Below, one piece after another: positions 53,471 to 63,343 of a DNA stretch of 64,000 nucleotides (positions are counted from its first letter, which is position 1; every line of letters starts with the position of its first letter). The stretch comes from Symsagittifera roscoffensis. Taxonomy: Eukaryota; Xenacoelomorpha; Acoela; Convolutidae. The position numbers and the translations under genes were made by a program. The notes beneath the pieces are model-generated. The model was not told the origin of the DNA. It did no database searches and saw only the letters and a list, made by a program, of their open reading frames with translations. The stretch spans positions 46,566,381 through 46,630,380 of the forward strand of contig NC_087065.1 in NCBI RefSeq assembly GCF_963678635.1. Reading direction: 5' to 3'.

Positions 53471-54541
53471 ATGTTAGTGTTGGACGAAGTGCTGGGGTTG
53501 GAACTGTCCAATTTCAGTCGACAACTCAAACTGAAACCGGGAATAGACGACGACCATCGAGTGATCACGGCAATGTCCAACGACTTATGGTTCCGAGCAA
53601 TGGAAGTGGCAGGTGAAGACACAAGAAGGAAAAATTCACTGGAGACGAGAGCTCATCTGGAGGCGATGGTTCTGAGAACCAAGCCGGAAGCCAACCAGTG
53701 GCTACACCTGAACCCTAGAGTAGCGGCATTGGGTGCAGATGCTTTTGAGCAAGGCCCCGTGATGATCACGAAGATGCATGCTTACTTGTTAAAGGAGGTG
53801 AACCTGGCGGAAAATGCCGAAGAAAAGACCGCTGAGTTTGTAAACAGAATGTGTCAGATTACTCTGGAAACCTTCTGGACCCAGGAAATGAAAGGACAGG
53901 AGGGCTTTGAAAGGACAGACAGCATGCTAGAAGGGTTGGGAGCCGGATGGACCGCGTCCTTCTTGGCAAAAGTTTACCCGAAAGTCTCGCACTACTTGAT
54001 AAAGGAATTCCTCCAAGCAGTAGTGAGAGTATCGATAGTGGAATTAATAGCCTTGTTCGTGACATTCGGAGCGGAGAGTTTCGTGAAAGGACCGGCGATG
54101 CTGCTCACCGATGGAATTCAGAACCTGCGGCTAGACGGACTTCTGACATTGATTGCAATTACCCACGGAAACTTGGGAGGACTAATGGAACTGGCACGTT
54201 GTCCAGAGCAGATGAAAGAGAGAGTGAGGAACTTGGATATGAAGAAATCCACGGACTCGTGGAACAAGATAAGAGACCTGAGACACACTCTTATCCAGTA
54301 TCTCTTACAACAAAATCGCTTTGGAACGGGAGAAAACGAGACGATTGAAAGGGAGGAAGATGTTAGACGACATGTTGGAGGCATGCCACTGTTAACTGAT
54401 CTGAGCTTGGCTATGAGAACCGATCCCTTGGCGCTGATCAGAGGAGTCACGGAGTTCGTGACAGTGATCTATGGACCAGCAGTCACGTTTGCGTTCCCTG
54501 ACGTTAAAGTGGAAGCATTTGGAGGTCGGTGCTGCACCTGA
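53471..54541 (+). CDS. second-region ORF C, unknown helical protein, copy 2
   Basis: 356 residues from ATG 53471, which overlaps the end of the (read-through) SGNH frame. Mostly amphipathic helix with several hydrophobic stretches (for example IVELIALFVTF near residue 193). Predicted soluble or peripheral; no motif recognised. It ends at 54541 in a short foreign-frame tail, and the natural continuation is the frame that begins at 54529. Either a one-base indel or a separate overlapping ORF is possible. Confidence 0.55.
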   Translation: MLVLDEVLGLELSNFSRQLKLKPGIDDDHRVITAMSNDLWFRAMEVAGEDTRRKNSLETRAHLEAMVLRTKPEANQWLHLNPRVAALGADAFEQGPVMITKMHAYLLKEVNLAENAEEKTAEFVNRMCQITLETFWTQEMKGQEGFERTDSMLEGLGAGWTASFLAKVYPKVSHYLIKEFLQAVVRVSIVELIALFVTFGAESFVKGPAMLLTDGIQNLRLDGLLTLIAITHGNLGGLMELARCPEQMKERVRNLDMKKSTDSWNKIRDLRHTLIQYLLQQNRFGTGENETIEREEDVRRHVGGMPLLTDLSLAMRTDPLALIRGVTEFVTVIYGPAVTFAFPDVKVEAFGGRCCT

Positions 54542-55131
54542 ACCTCATATCGGCAGTGGACGGTAGTACACTGAACTGGTGTGAGCAGCACACATTGCGG
54601 GAGCTCATGAGTGAAGATCTGTTATTTGCGAAAATATCGGAGCCAGAGATGACAGTCATCAATTTTGACGACCACTTCCGTGACCGCATGGGAGAAGTAG
54701 AAAGAGGACACATCGAGGTGTTTCCAAAGCTTTGGAACCTGAGACCCTATGATAAAACGAATGGTGAGATAACCAGAGTGCCTCGTCTCACTGCAGCATA
54801 TCACAAAGTGAGAGAAGAGACGAAGGACTGGGGCGATTACATGAAGCTGCCGGAGGCAATCCCTGAATTCCCTCTGATAAGAAGGATGTTGCTCGGAGCA
54901 GTCTCCTTGGTACAGACTCCTAGATTGGGAGCATTCGAAGCCAATGAAAGGAGAGTAGGGAATTTCGTGGGAACGATGGATCCATACTTTGTAGGGAGAA
55001 ATGCCGCCGTGTTACAGTACACACGATTTGCATACACGGATCAAGCGACGAGAAGGCGAATAAGCAACGCCGCGACTCCCAAGCCTGGAAGATTTGATGA
55101 GGAATGGAAGGAATTAGGCTTGCTCCGATGA
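54529..55131 (+). CDS. second-region ORF C continuation, copy 2
   Basis: 200 residues continuing the preceding protein. There is no ATG at the start of the open stretch, which supports a frameshift. It ends CGATGA: the TGA at 55129-55131 overlaps an ATG at 55128 of the next frame (ATGA), a pattern compatible with either stop-restart translation or an indel. No recognised domain. Confidence 0.5.
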   Translation: MLHLNLISAVDGSTLNWCEQHTLRELMSEDLLFAKISEPEMTVINFDDHFRDRMGEVERGHIEVFPKLWNLRPYDKTNGEITRVPRLTAAYHKVREETKDWGDYMKLPEAIPEFPLIRRMLLGAVSLVQTPRLGAFEANERRVGNFVGTMDPYFVGRNAAVLQYTRFAYTDQATRRRISNAATPKPGRFDEEWKELGLLR

Positions 55132-58100
55132 GGATGAGAGGCAGGACCGAATTCCCTGAAGCCTCATTAATCCTGACCAGTGTGAAAAAGGAGATGAAAG
55201 TGGGAGGAATATTGCAGACGAGAACTTTCCTAGCACCCTTCGGCTGCGAAGAAATCAAAGTGGTCCATGGAGAAGAGGAAGATAAATCGGCCGGTACATT
55301 GCTCATACCGAGATTCCAGGAAGAAGCCGACAATGACGAACAAGGACCATCGAGCTCGAACAAGGATAAGTCAGAAGGAGATGACGGACAGGGTGGAAGC
55401 CGTCAAACCGAAGAACCCATGCAACAAGATCAAGCTGGTGGGGAAGACGACAGGGCATCGACAGGAGGAACGTCCAGCCTGGATTTCAATATCTTCAGTG
55501 ATCTTGAGAATAATGCAGACACGTTGGAAACGACTGAGCCAGCGGATGAAGGCATCTCGACACTGGAGCCTCCGTCAGCCTTTATGGAAATGAAACGGAA
55601 TTTGCCGGAGAGCAGCTCTCCTGGCAATTCAAGAAATAATGACCAGAGAATCCTCATGGAATCACCTCGGAGGAGAAGAATAGAGGCTTCAGCCAGAGTA
55701 CCTTTCTTGGGAACGCTGCCCGAAGAAGAATGGGAAGTTCATCACCGAGACCACGAGAGTAGGACGGAATGCAAACTGGATAGAGTGGCGTTTATGGAAG
55801 AAGTCTGGACCGTGGTTCAAAGCTATGGGACCCAGTCTATTCTGAAAACGGGTCTCAACCAACCCTTGATGAGAGAAGTGCTTGACAAGCTTGATGAGTA
55901 TGAAGGGAGACTGAGTGAGTTGTTGATCGACTCAGCCACTGATGAGAGTGAAGCGAATTCTCCCATCAAGATGACACCGCAGGACGATGAAGGAGAGGTG
56001 GTGTATCTGTCAAGAACCAGGAGAGGGACGATGCGATCAAAAATGGTGATTGATAAAATCAATGCGATGAAAATGAAGTTAGGCAGCAGAGTGATGCCGA
56101 GGAGAGTTGAAAAGACGAAAGTGGATTCAGAAATATCGATGAAAGCTGGTAACTCAGCGAAAAGGAAACGAGTTGAGCAGGTCATGGATTTGGGGCAAGG
56201 TGATTATCAATTGTCTGGCACAGATAGAATGTTAACTGATATAGCGATGGTGCCACCCATTCTCATGGCGGGGATAAAGTCAACCGGTTATAAATCCAAA
56301 AGGAGTGACCGCACTCTGACTGGAGCAACCTTAGAAATGGAAATACTCAGCCAATGTGGAGAGAGCAAAATGAAAGACTTCAAGCCATCTCCCATGAATC
56401 ATGGAAAGGGAAGTGTCGCAGGACAACTAACACCAGTGGAATACAACCGACTGACAGTGTCGGAGACTCTGTCGATAGATGAACCCACCGGTGGATACAT
56501 GGAGATGTTGGAATACCGAAACTCGGCTAGAGGGTATGTAATGGCCCTGGAAGACGAAAAAGCCATGGAGGGTTATCTGGAAACGATGTTGCAAGGCACC
56601 ACCCTCAAGCAGAAGGCGTACGGGAATTTGGCGTCGTCTGACATACAGGCGGAAACGATCGAGCAGTTAGTGAGCCTTCCATGGAAAGCAGTAGTGTTGA
56701 GGTATTTCGAAGAAGAAATGAGGACTATGCCAAGAATACATGCTCTCGTGGCAGTACCTTACGTAAGAACAGAGTTACAACTCAGCTTCGCCTGGTGCAT
56801 GATGGGACTGACTTGCGAAGAATATGACTCAGAAGAAAGGAAGAGATCAAAAGAGGAAAAGGTTTTCCTTATGACGAACCTGAGGGATCTGATAGTCCAG
56901 GAGGGAGCAGCAGTAGCGTGTGCGAAGCGGAGAGACGCTCTCTGTTTCATTCGATTCCTGATAGAGCAGATTTCAGTACCTGCATTAAACACTTGTGTTA
57001 AAATGTTGAGGGAAGGCGACGAGCGAACGAAAGCCTTATTCTTGCTAGCACTGCTGGATATGCAGCAAAGTAAACCGATGAGGGTGAGCATGAAAGAACC
57101 TGAGGAGTTGGAACCCATGAAAAAGATAGACGAAATCAGGAGATTCTCAAACAAGGAGCTGAGACTCACTAAAGAATCTATGGGAGCATTGCCGAAATCC
57201 AGTGAATACTGTGGACCGATCAAGAAGAAATCGTATGGCTACGTATCCGGGATCATAGGGATCGCGTACAATCCTTTCCTGAGTGAAGACATACGCGATT
57301 GCTTCTTCGATTATGAGCAGGCGGTGTTGCTAAGATTCTGGACGTCCAGAATTGTAACGATTAAGAGCGTTAACAATACACAGGCCAAATTGGGACTGGT
57401 CTTGGAAGAAGAGGTGACTGCACCTTCAGTACCAAAATCCGACAAAAGAGTGGAGTTTGGGTTGGGATTCTCAGATGAATTACTGAGAACGAGCTTGATG
57501 ACAGTGTGGGAATTGATGAGGCCATCATGGTGTCCTAGTCCCAACGCTGACTCAATATTACGGGCGACACAAGACGTACAGAGGGAACTGAATGCAGACT
57601 GTAACCTGCGTGACCTCAACATCATATATAATGTGATGATAACAGCCTCTAAGAGCAACGGAGAAGATAACGTGGAGTTGCCTGGCTGGGGACCGGAAGA
57701 CTGGGTCAAACCTGGTAGCTGTCTGGCGGAAGTCTGTGGACTGGAGGGTCATGTTTGTGGAGGTCTAGACTGTGTGAAAACCCTGGAGAAACAACACAAG
57801 CAATTGAAAGTTTTGTTTGGAAATGTAGTGATGAAAGCAAGAACGGAGACGGAACTGATAGCAGATTGCCATGGAGGAACCGATGTGAATCTAGTGACTG
57901 CACTAGGATTCTACAGCATGTTTGGTTCTTTAGAGTCACTATTGAATCTGGAACAGAAACATGAGGTGGTCACAGCCATCAGTGTAGAACTATTCCCAGG
58001 AGTTCTGCAGACTGAACAGAAATACATAGGGAAATGGAGGGAAGCAATCGAGACAGAAATGAACATCAGACACAGCGAGACTTATTGTAGACCATCAGGA

Positions 58101-58673
58101 GCACGATATTTGGTGGGTTCAACGTTGGCTCCAATGTGCAGGAGCAGATATCCTGTACATTTCGTGGCTGTGGACGTGAAGAGTACAAGAACGATCGTGG
58201 ATCAAGCCTTCTCATTGCCGAAGTGTGTGAGATTGGCGAGAATGTCTGAAAAGTCTTACGAGTTACTATGTAAGATGTTCTCAGCAGTTCCGGAGAGAAC
58301 CAAAGAAGAATTGGAGTCAATACTAGGAAAGAAGTTCATGGGATATGTGAGTGGGAACTTCAGTGACTTCGAGAGACAGAAACAGAGAGGATCAACTGTC
58401 ACAGATTACAATGCAGTAGATGAGAATGATGTAGTCCACCGAGTGATGATGGAAGTGGAACCATTGCTGGAAGCTTCGGGAAAACGTAATTGGAGGAGCA
58501 TCATGTTGACGCATGACGAGTTTCCTTGCCACTGCTTGCTGCAGACCTGGTGGTATCCCAAGCGTAGTAATCTGATGTTGATCTGGGACTCTGGAGAGCT
58601 GCTCTCCATGGGTTTACCAGATTCATCACAGCCCGTAACAATAGTGATAGTGGGAGTTATGATGTCGATATGA
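55104..58673 (+). CDS. second-region ORF E, large protein of unknown function, copy 2
   Basis: 1,189 residues from ATG 55104; a second candidate start, ATG 55128, overlaps the previous stop. The N-terminal ~200 residues are acidic, Ser/Gln-rich and probably disordered. Then come helical regions (about 200-800), and a more conserved C-terminal half with scattered Cys (CGLEGHVCGGLDC near 57733; CHC near 58530). The final frame ends at TGA 58671-58673, where copy 1 has CGA, so the real protein continues into 58689-59273. I see no polymerase, helicase, protease or envelope signature. The C-terminal ~600 residues are kept in copy 1 at high identity. Confidence 0.7.
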   Translation: MEGIRLAPMRMRGRTEFPEASLILTSVKKEMKVGGILQTRTFLAPFGCEEIKVVHGEEEDKSAGTLLIPRFQEEADNDEQGPSSSNKDKSEGDDGQGGSRQTEEPMQQDQAGGEDDRASTGGTSSLDFNIFSDLENNADTLETTEPADEGISTLEPPSAFMEMKRNLPESSSPGNSRNNDQRILMESPRRRRIEASARVPFLGTLPEEEWEVHHRDHESRTECKLDRVAFMEEVWTVVQSYGTQSILKTGLNQPLMREVLDKLDEYEGRLSELLIDSATDESEANSPIKMTPQDDEGEVVYLSRTRRGTMRSKMVIDKINAMKMKLGSRVMPRRVEKTKVDSEISMKAGNSAKRKRVEQVMDLGQGDYQLSGTDRMLTDIAMVPPILMAGIKSTGYKSKRSDRTLTGATLEMEILSQCGESKMKDFKPSPMNHGKGSVAGQLTPVEYNRLTVSETLSIDEPTGGYMEMLEYRNSARGYVMALEDEKAMEGYLETMLQGTTLKQKAYGNLASSDIQAETIEQLVSLPWKAVVLRYFEEEMRTMPRIHALVAVPYVRTELQLSFAWCMMGLTCEEYDSEERKRSKEEKVFLMTNLRDLIVQEGAAVACAKRRDALCFIRFLIEQISVPALNTCVKMLREGDERTKALFLLALLDMQQSKPMRVSMKEPEELEPMKKIDEIRRFSNKELRLTKESMGALPKSSEYCGPIKKKSYGYVSGIIGIAYNPFLSEDIRDCFFDYEQAVLLRFWTSRIVTIKSVNNTQAKLGLVLEEEVTAPSVPKSDKRVEFGLGFSDELLRTSLMTVWELMRPSWCPSPNADSILRATQDVQRELNADCNLRDLNIIYNVMITASKSNGEDNVELPGWGPEDWVKPGSCLAEVCGLEGHVCGGLDCVKTLEKQHKQLKVLFGNVVMKARTETELIADCHGGTDVNLVTALGFYSMFGSLESLLNLEQKHEVVTAISVELFPGVLQTEQKYIGKWREAIETEMNIRHSETYCRPSGARYLVGSTLAPMCRSRYPVHFVAVDVKSTRTIVDQAFSLPKCVRLARMSEKSYELLCKMFSAVPERTKEELESILGKKFMGYVSGNFSDFERQKQRGSTVTDYNAVDENDVVHRVMMEVEPLLEASGKRNWRSIMLTHDEFPCHCLLQTWWYPKRSNLMLIWDSGELLSMGLPDSSQPVTIVIVGVMMSI

Positions 58674-58688
58674 TGGCTGGAAGCTCAT

Positions 58689-59273
58689 GTGAGAGAAAAT
58701 AATAGACAGGAGGCACCGACGAGAGAACAGTTGCGGAAATTGGATTGTCTAAAAGATTTAAGTCTTTTTGAGACAATGTGCAAATTTCTAAACATTCCGA
58801 TGGAAGTGAAGAAGATATGGGCAAGAAAACGATTGATGCCATGGTTCAGAGCTAACATGACTGCATGGTTGTACGAGTATGCGAAAAAGCATATGTCGAA
58901 GCACGGCAGGGTGTACAGTGAAAATCAGCTGGACATTGGAGCAGGAGCTTTCAAGCGAGCTCTCGTGACTCATCGGAATGCAGTGACCACCGCTGTGAAA
59001 AGAATTTCCAGGACGAGTGAACGTAGTGGAAAGGAGAAGGCAGAGATGCTGAAAGAAGATTTGGAGAGAAACGTGACGTTGTGTCTCCACAACAGCTTCT
59101 GCAGGAACAGAGAATCTAACGTGGATCCCCTACCTTGTTGTAAACAGAGGGTGGAAGAGCAGAAGTGTTGGAGGACGGCTTCCAGCAGTGTCAGGATAGC
59201 TAACGACGTGTTACAAGATACGGAAGATGAGAGTGCGGAGTCAGTATCCCAGGAGGAAGAAATGGAACATTGA
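58689..59273 (+). pseudogene. second-region ORF E C-terminal end, copy 2
   Basis: 194 codons in the same frame as 55104-58673, separated only by the TGA. It contains basic helical segments (KKIWARKRLMPWFRANM) and a Cys-rich stretch (DPLPCCKQRVEEQKC), and ends in an acidic tail EEEMEH. This is the end of the second coding region. Confidence 0.7.
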
Positions 59274-59860
59274 CGGATGACCGAAAGACAAGATGAAAAA
59301 AGAGATGAAATTAGAAGAATTTAGAAGTAAAGAAAAAAGAAGAAAACAAAGGAGTGATGAAGAAAAGTTATAACTCAGAATTGTTTTATGTGTGTGAAAA
59401 ACTCAAGTGAGAAACCAAGCAACCAAGTTGTAATTGAAAACTGAAACATTTTGTTGAGTTTTGAAATTGTTGCATTTATAAATTTGCATTTTGATTTTAG
59501 TTGAAGTGGCTTTAGAGACACTTATTATTTATTTAGAAAGGCTTAAGGGAAAAGTATATTTAAATATTCCAGCCTGCATGATTGTTTTTAATCACTTAGG
59601 AAGACTGATCACTTTGTGGTGACATGAAAAACTTGAGTAACTTCTCGAAGAGGGAGATTGTTTCATTGTTATTTCTAACCACAAAGATTCTTAGTTTTAA
59701 TATTCAGGACAAGAACAAGCAAGATTTCCGAAGGGAAGAAGCATAGTAGGATAATTTTAGCTTGTTGGTTGGCAGGACTGTCCTGCAAGCCAACACCTTT
59801 TAAATCTAAGAGAAAAAGTTTTAATTGGGACATTGACACTGGAAGTCAGAAAAAATGTTT
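59274..59860 (+). other. 3' UTR of copy 2, cut before its polypurine tract
   Basis: Matches 34293-34905 of copy 1. At TTTTATCT (about 59860-59867) the sequence jumps into the middle of the LTR. Both parents carry this octamer, so a microhomology deletion removed the polypurine tract and about two thirds of the 3' LTR. Confidence 0.75.
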
Positions 59861-60174
59861 TATCTACTGAACAAAAACAATAGTAATATAATCAATAGTA
59901 GTAGCCTTGTTTTTAGGAGTGACCTCGGGGTCTGGGGATACTGAGACCCAGCCATGAGCTCACTATTTCTGCATGTAATCTAATTAATTTGAGTGTTTTG
60001 ACCGAAGCCGAAAGCAGTAACGTTTTTGTCGACCCGATGTTAGAAAGACCACCGAAAAATACTGGCTTGGTAGAGACGGTGAAAAGCATGCAAAGCTCTG
60101 TTTAGACGTTAGCCAGTCGTCTTAAGACTTAGTTTTGTCTTCTGTCGATATGTATCTTCCGGGAGAATGTTACA
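59861..60174 (+). repeat. 3' LTR of copy 2 (5'-truncated)
   Basis: Equivalent to 36946-37259 of the 5' LTR, with about four differences in 314 bp. It ends GAATGTTACA. It is followed by 67 bases (60175-60241) identical to the start of the copy 2 leader before LINE sequence resumes. Confidence 0.88.
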
Positions 60175-60241
60175 TAGATGTTTTTATGGCGCTCCTGGGT
60201 GTTATTCTTTTTAACATCATGACCGGCAGAACCGTTAACGA

Positions 60242-61294
60242 GCACTCCGCTCGATTTCAAAGGACAATGTTTAACGCTTTTAAAAAATTATCTAACAGAT
60301 AGAAAACAAACCGTTCGCATTGGACAAGCAGTATCCGAGCCATTACCAGTACACAGTGGTGTGCCTCAGGGGTCAATTCTCGGACCTTTGATGTTTTTTC
60401 TCTATATGACCTACCAGATTGTGCAAGGTCAGCAATTTTTGGCTACGCAGACGATTACAAAATTGTTTGCAATGACCCATTAATTTTAAATATCGATGCG
60501 AAGAGAATTCTCTGGCAGTTAATTTGTCAAAAACCAGGAAAAGAACCTTGTGTGAAAGGAAATGCAAAAGTTGAAGTAAATGGAACTGTTCTTGAAGAAA
60601 CAACAGAAATCAAAAGTTTAGGTTTTATAATCACTAGCACATTAAGTTGGACTGAAAATGCTACAAATAGATCTGCCAAAGCTCTGAAGGCATTATGCTC
60701 TGTGAAAAGAAACATCTCCAAAACAACAACAAAGGCCATGAAATTAAAATCAAACAAATCATTTGTTGCACCTATTGTAAGTTATGGCTCATCATTATGG
60801 AAAACCTCAGTAGGAGATCTCAAAACAATTGAAAGTGTACAAAAGAAAGCAACAGCATGGATTTTAAAACCAACTCAACAATACAAAGATCGATTGATTT
60901 CCCTACATATCCTTCCTCTATTCCTTTATCAAGAATTACACATTCCACTGCTACTGCACAAAATCCTAACTGGAAAAACTGACGTACAATAGAAAAAAAT
61001 CATAAGTGTTGGGGAAAAAAGACAAACAAGATATGCGAGAATGAAAAAGTACGAAAGCAAACAATTTCGACTGCAAAAATCAGAATCTGAAATTTTCCTG
61101 AGCGCCTGCAATATTAAGAACGCCTTGAATGAACACCTCAAATTCGATGTCATGGAGCACGAAAACTTAAAAGAAAAATAACGAATATTTTCTGGAGATA
61201 TTTCAAAGAGAAATTCAACGAAAACTATCCATGTTCGTGGAGAACTGACTGCCGATGCATGAACTGTAAAAACATTAGGAAACTAAGCTTTTAA
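60242..61294 (+). pseudogene. LINE piece 3: RT palm to C-terminal Cys motif
   Basis: It encodes DFKGQCLTLLKNYLTDRKQ, GVPQGSILGPL (RT motif B block), then after a shift FGYADDYKIV (motif C with the catalytic Asp pair). It continues through 60552-60992 (IKSLGFIITSTLSW, the thumb region) and ends in a Cys-rich terminus (CSWRTDCRCMNCKN) at 61292-61294. Several shifts and stops mark it as dead. With pieces 1 and 2 it forms one Jockey/CR1-type RT split by insertions. Confidence 0.82.
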
Positions 61295-62045
61295 AACTTT
61301 TGATTTGACAAAAACTGAAATGGAGATAACTCCCTTGGATTTATTTTTCCTAAATTCTTGTTTCTTATTATGATTATTATGATTGTTTTCAAAATCAAAC
61401 ACCATAGAAAAAAAAGCAAAATAGACTTGCAAAATCAAAACAGCGGAAAAGTTAAAGGTTTTTTTTCCATATTTCAGTATTTTTCTCGTTTCTGAATAGC
61501 GCCAGTTAACTCCGGGCTTGCAAAATCGTGTTATGACAGAAGACGAGCGGTATCCTATAGAAGTTGATCTTGATGTTTAAAATAAAAAGAAATTCTTATT
61601 CGTTTTCCCTTAAAACGTTTTCCCGTCAAAACCAACAACCTTAGTTTGAACACGTTATTTAGATGTCGATTAAAAGTCACCAGTCAAAATTGTTTCACTC
61701 TTTTCTCAAAAAAAGCAATTACAAATTCGTTTAGTCTTCGGTCTTTAAACAACCTAAAAATTGACCAATCACAGACGAGTGTTTCAACACTACCCCTCAA
61801 CACGCTCTTCCAAAGAAAAGCTTGCATATCTGCGCTAAGAGAGTTTTTGGAAATCCTTTTGTCAAAATATGCGCAAACTAGATGGTAGTAGAAAGATACT
61901 TTAACGCCATAGTTCCAGAGCGATTTTGTTCCTGAAAAAAAATACTTTTATTTCAATATGTGGTCTATGTACTTTTATTGCTCTCGATCTCGTATCTGTT
62001 TCCTGAGTTACACAGATTGCTCTTTGGTTTCTACTAAACAAGATA
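61295..62045. other. spacer, LINE tail and unclassified AT-rich DNA
   Basis: No supportable gene. Several A/T runs near 61330-61460 may be the LINE 3' UTR. An 80-codon frame at 61646-61888 has no motif or splice support. Confidence 0.35.
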
Positions 62046-62880
62046 TGTGAAATTCGACCAGAATGGTCAAAATGCAATTTCGCATTCGAATTTCTATTGG
62101 AACAATTAACCGAGAAGATTGATGGTTTTTATGAATAAGTGACGTTAATTGAACGATCAGACAAATCGGGAAGGGTTAGTTTTGACTGACATGCTAATTT
62201 TTAAATGTTCGATCTGGACGTGAAAGTCACGTAACTTTTTATTATTTTGCGCATACTGAAACTGCGAAATCAGAACGAGAGAAGTCTCAGTGACAACAAC
62301 AACGAAAAAACGGCAGAAGAATGAGATAGTGATTAGAAATTGTCAGAAACCACTCCGAGTTGTAAGGATTGTTCCGCTAAAATTGTTACAAAGCAGTTCA
62401 CAAGAATGAGGAAGGGTGTTGGGACGACGTGCCCAGCCTTCCGAGAAGAAATAAGAGCGTTGTGTGACATTCGACCAGAATGGTCAACAAGCAATTTCGC
62501 ATTCGAATTTTTATTGGAACATCTAACTGGAAAGATTGATGGTTTTGATGAATTTGTGACGTTATTTAGACGATCAAACAAATCGGGAAGGGTTGATTCT
62601 GACTGACATGCTAAGTTTCAAAATTTCGATTTGGACATTAACGCCATGTAACCTCTCTCATTATTTCGCACACACTGAAACGGCGAAATCACAACAACAG
62701 AATTCGCAGAGAACAACAGTAGTCTCAGTGACAAAAACGACGAAACGGTACAAGATTGAAATTATGGTTACAAAAATTGTCAGAAACCACTCCGAGATGT
62801 AACGATTGTGCCGCTACAATCGTTACCGAGCAGTTCACAAGAACCAGGAAGGGTGTTGGGACGACGTGTCCAGCCTTCCG
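62046..62880 (+). repeat. 417-bp tandem duplication of the LTR 5' region, copy 3
   Basis: 62046-62462 is repeated from 62463. Both units begin TGTGA[AC]ATTCGACCAGAATGGTCAA and both carry the TTCGCATTCGAATTT and CAGCCTTCCGAGAAGAAATAAGAG blocks. It is unclear which unit is the true LTR start. Confidence 0.8.
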
Positions 62881-63343
62881 AGAAGAAATAAGAGTGTTAT
62901 TTCTCCTGATTCCAGAATCCGGAAGGGTCTCGGGATTGAAACATGAACTGTTTTATACAACTTTTTAGCTTCCCGGAATGTCTTGAGTTGAATTTAATTA
63001 ATACCAAATTCCATTTCAGATAATTAGAAGATAGGAACTAGGGAAAAGGGTTCATCCATCTTCGATGGAGATGATGATTTTTTTCTACTGAACAAAAACA
63101 ATAGTAATATAATATACAAGAAGTAGCCCTGTTTTTAGGAGTGACCTAGTGGTTTGGGGATACTGAGACTCAGCCTTGAGCTCACTATTTCTGCATATAA
63201 TTAAGTTAATTAGAGCGTTCTCATCAAACCCGGAAACAGTAACGTTTTTTTGGTCGACCCTATGTTAGAAAGACCACCACAAGAACTGGCTTTGGCAGAG
63301 ACGGTGAAAAACATGTAGAGCTGTGTTTAGAGGCTAGCCAGTC

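Larger units (their letters stand above)
36338..60241 (+). mobile_element. giant Ty3/gypsy-like LTR retrotransposon, copy 2 (~23.9 kb)
   Basis: It is inserted in the LINE after its motif A. The order is complete 5' LTR, structured leader (37260-40181), gag-pol (40182-49739), splice-acceptor-like site, second coding region (50143-59273), 3' UTR, 5'-truncated 3' LTR (59861-60174), then 67 bp matching the start of its own leader, then LINE. It retains full RT, RNase H and the SGNH hydrolase. It is broken by small deletions, nonsense codons and substitutions at catalytic Asp codons. A ~24-kb element is far longer than the usual 5-10 kb for this superfamily. Confidence 0.9.

Noticed and set aside
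53471-59273. Envelope glycoprotein in the second region
   Set aside because: No signal peptide, no clear C-terminal transmembrane anchor, no fusion-peptide/furin arrangement and few Cys pairs; position alone is not enough.
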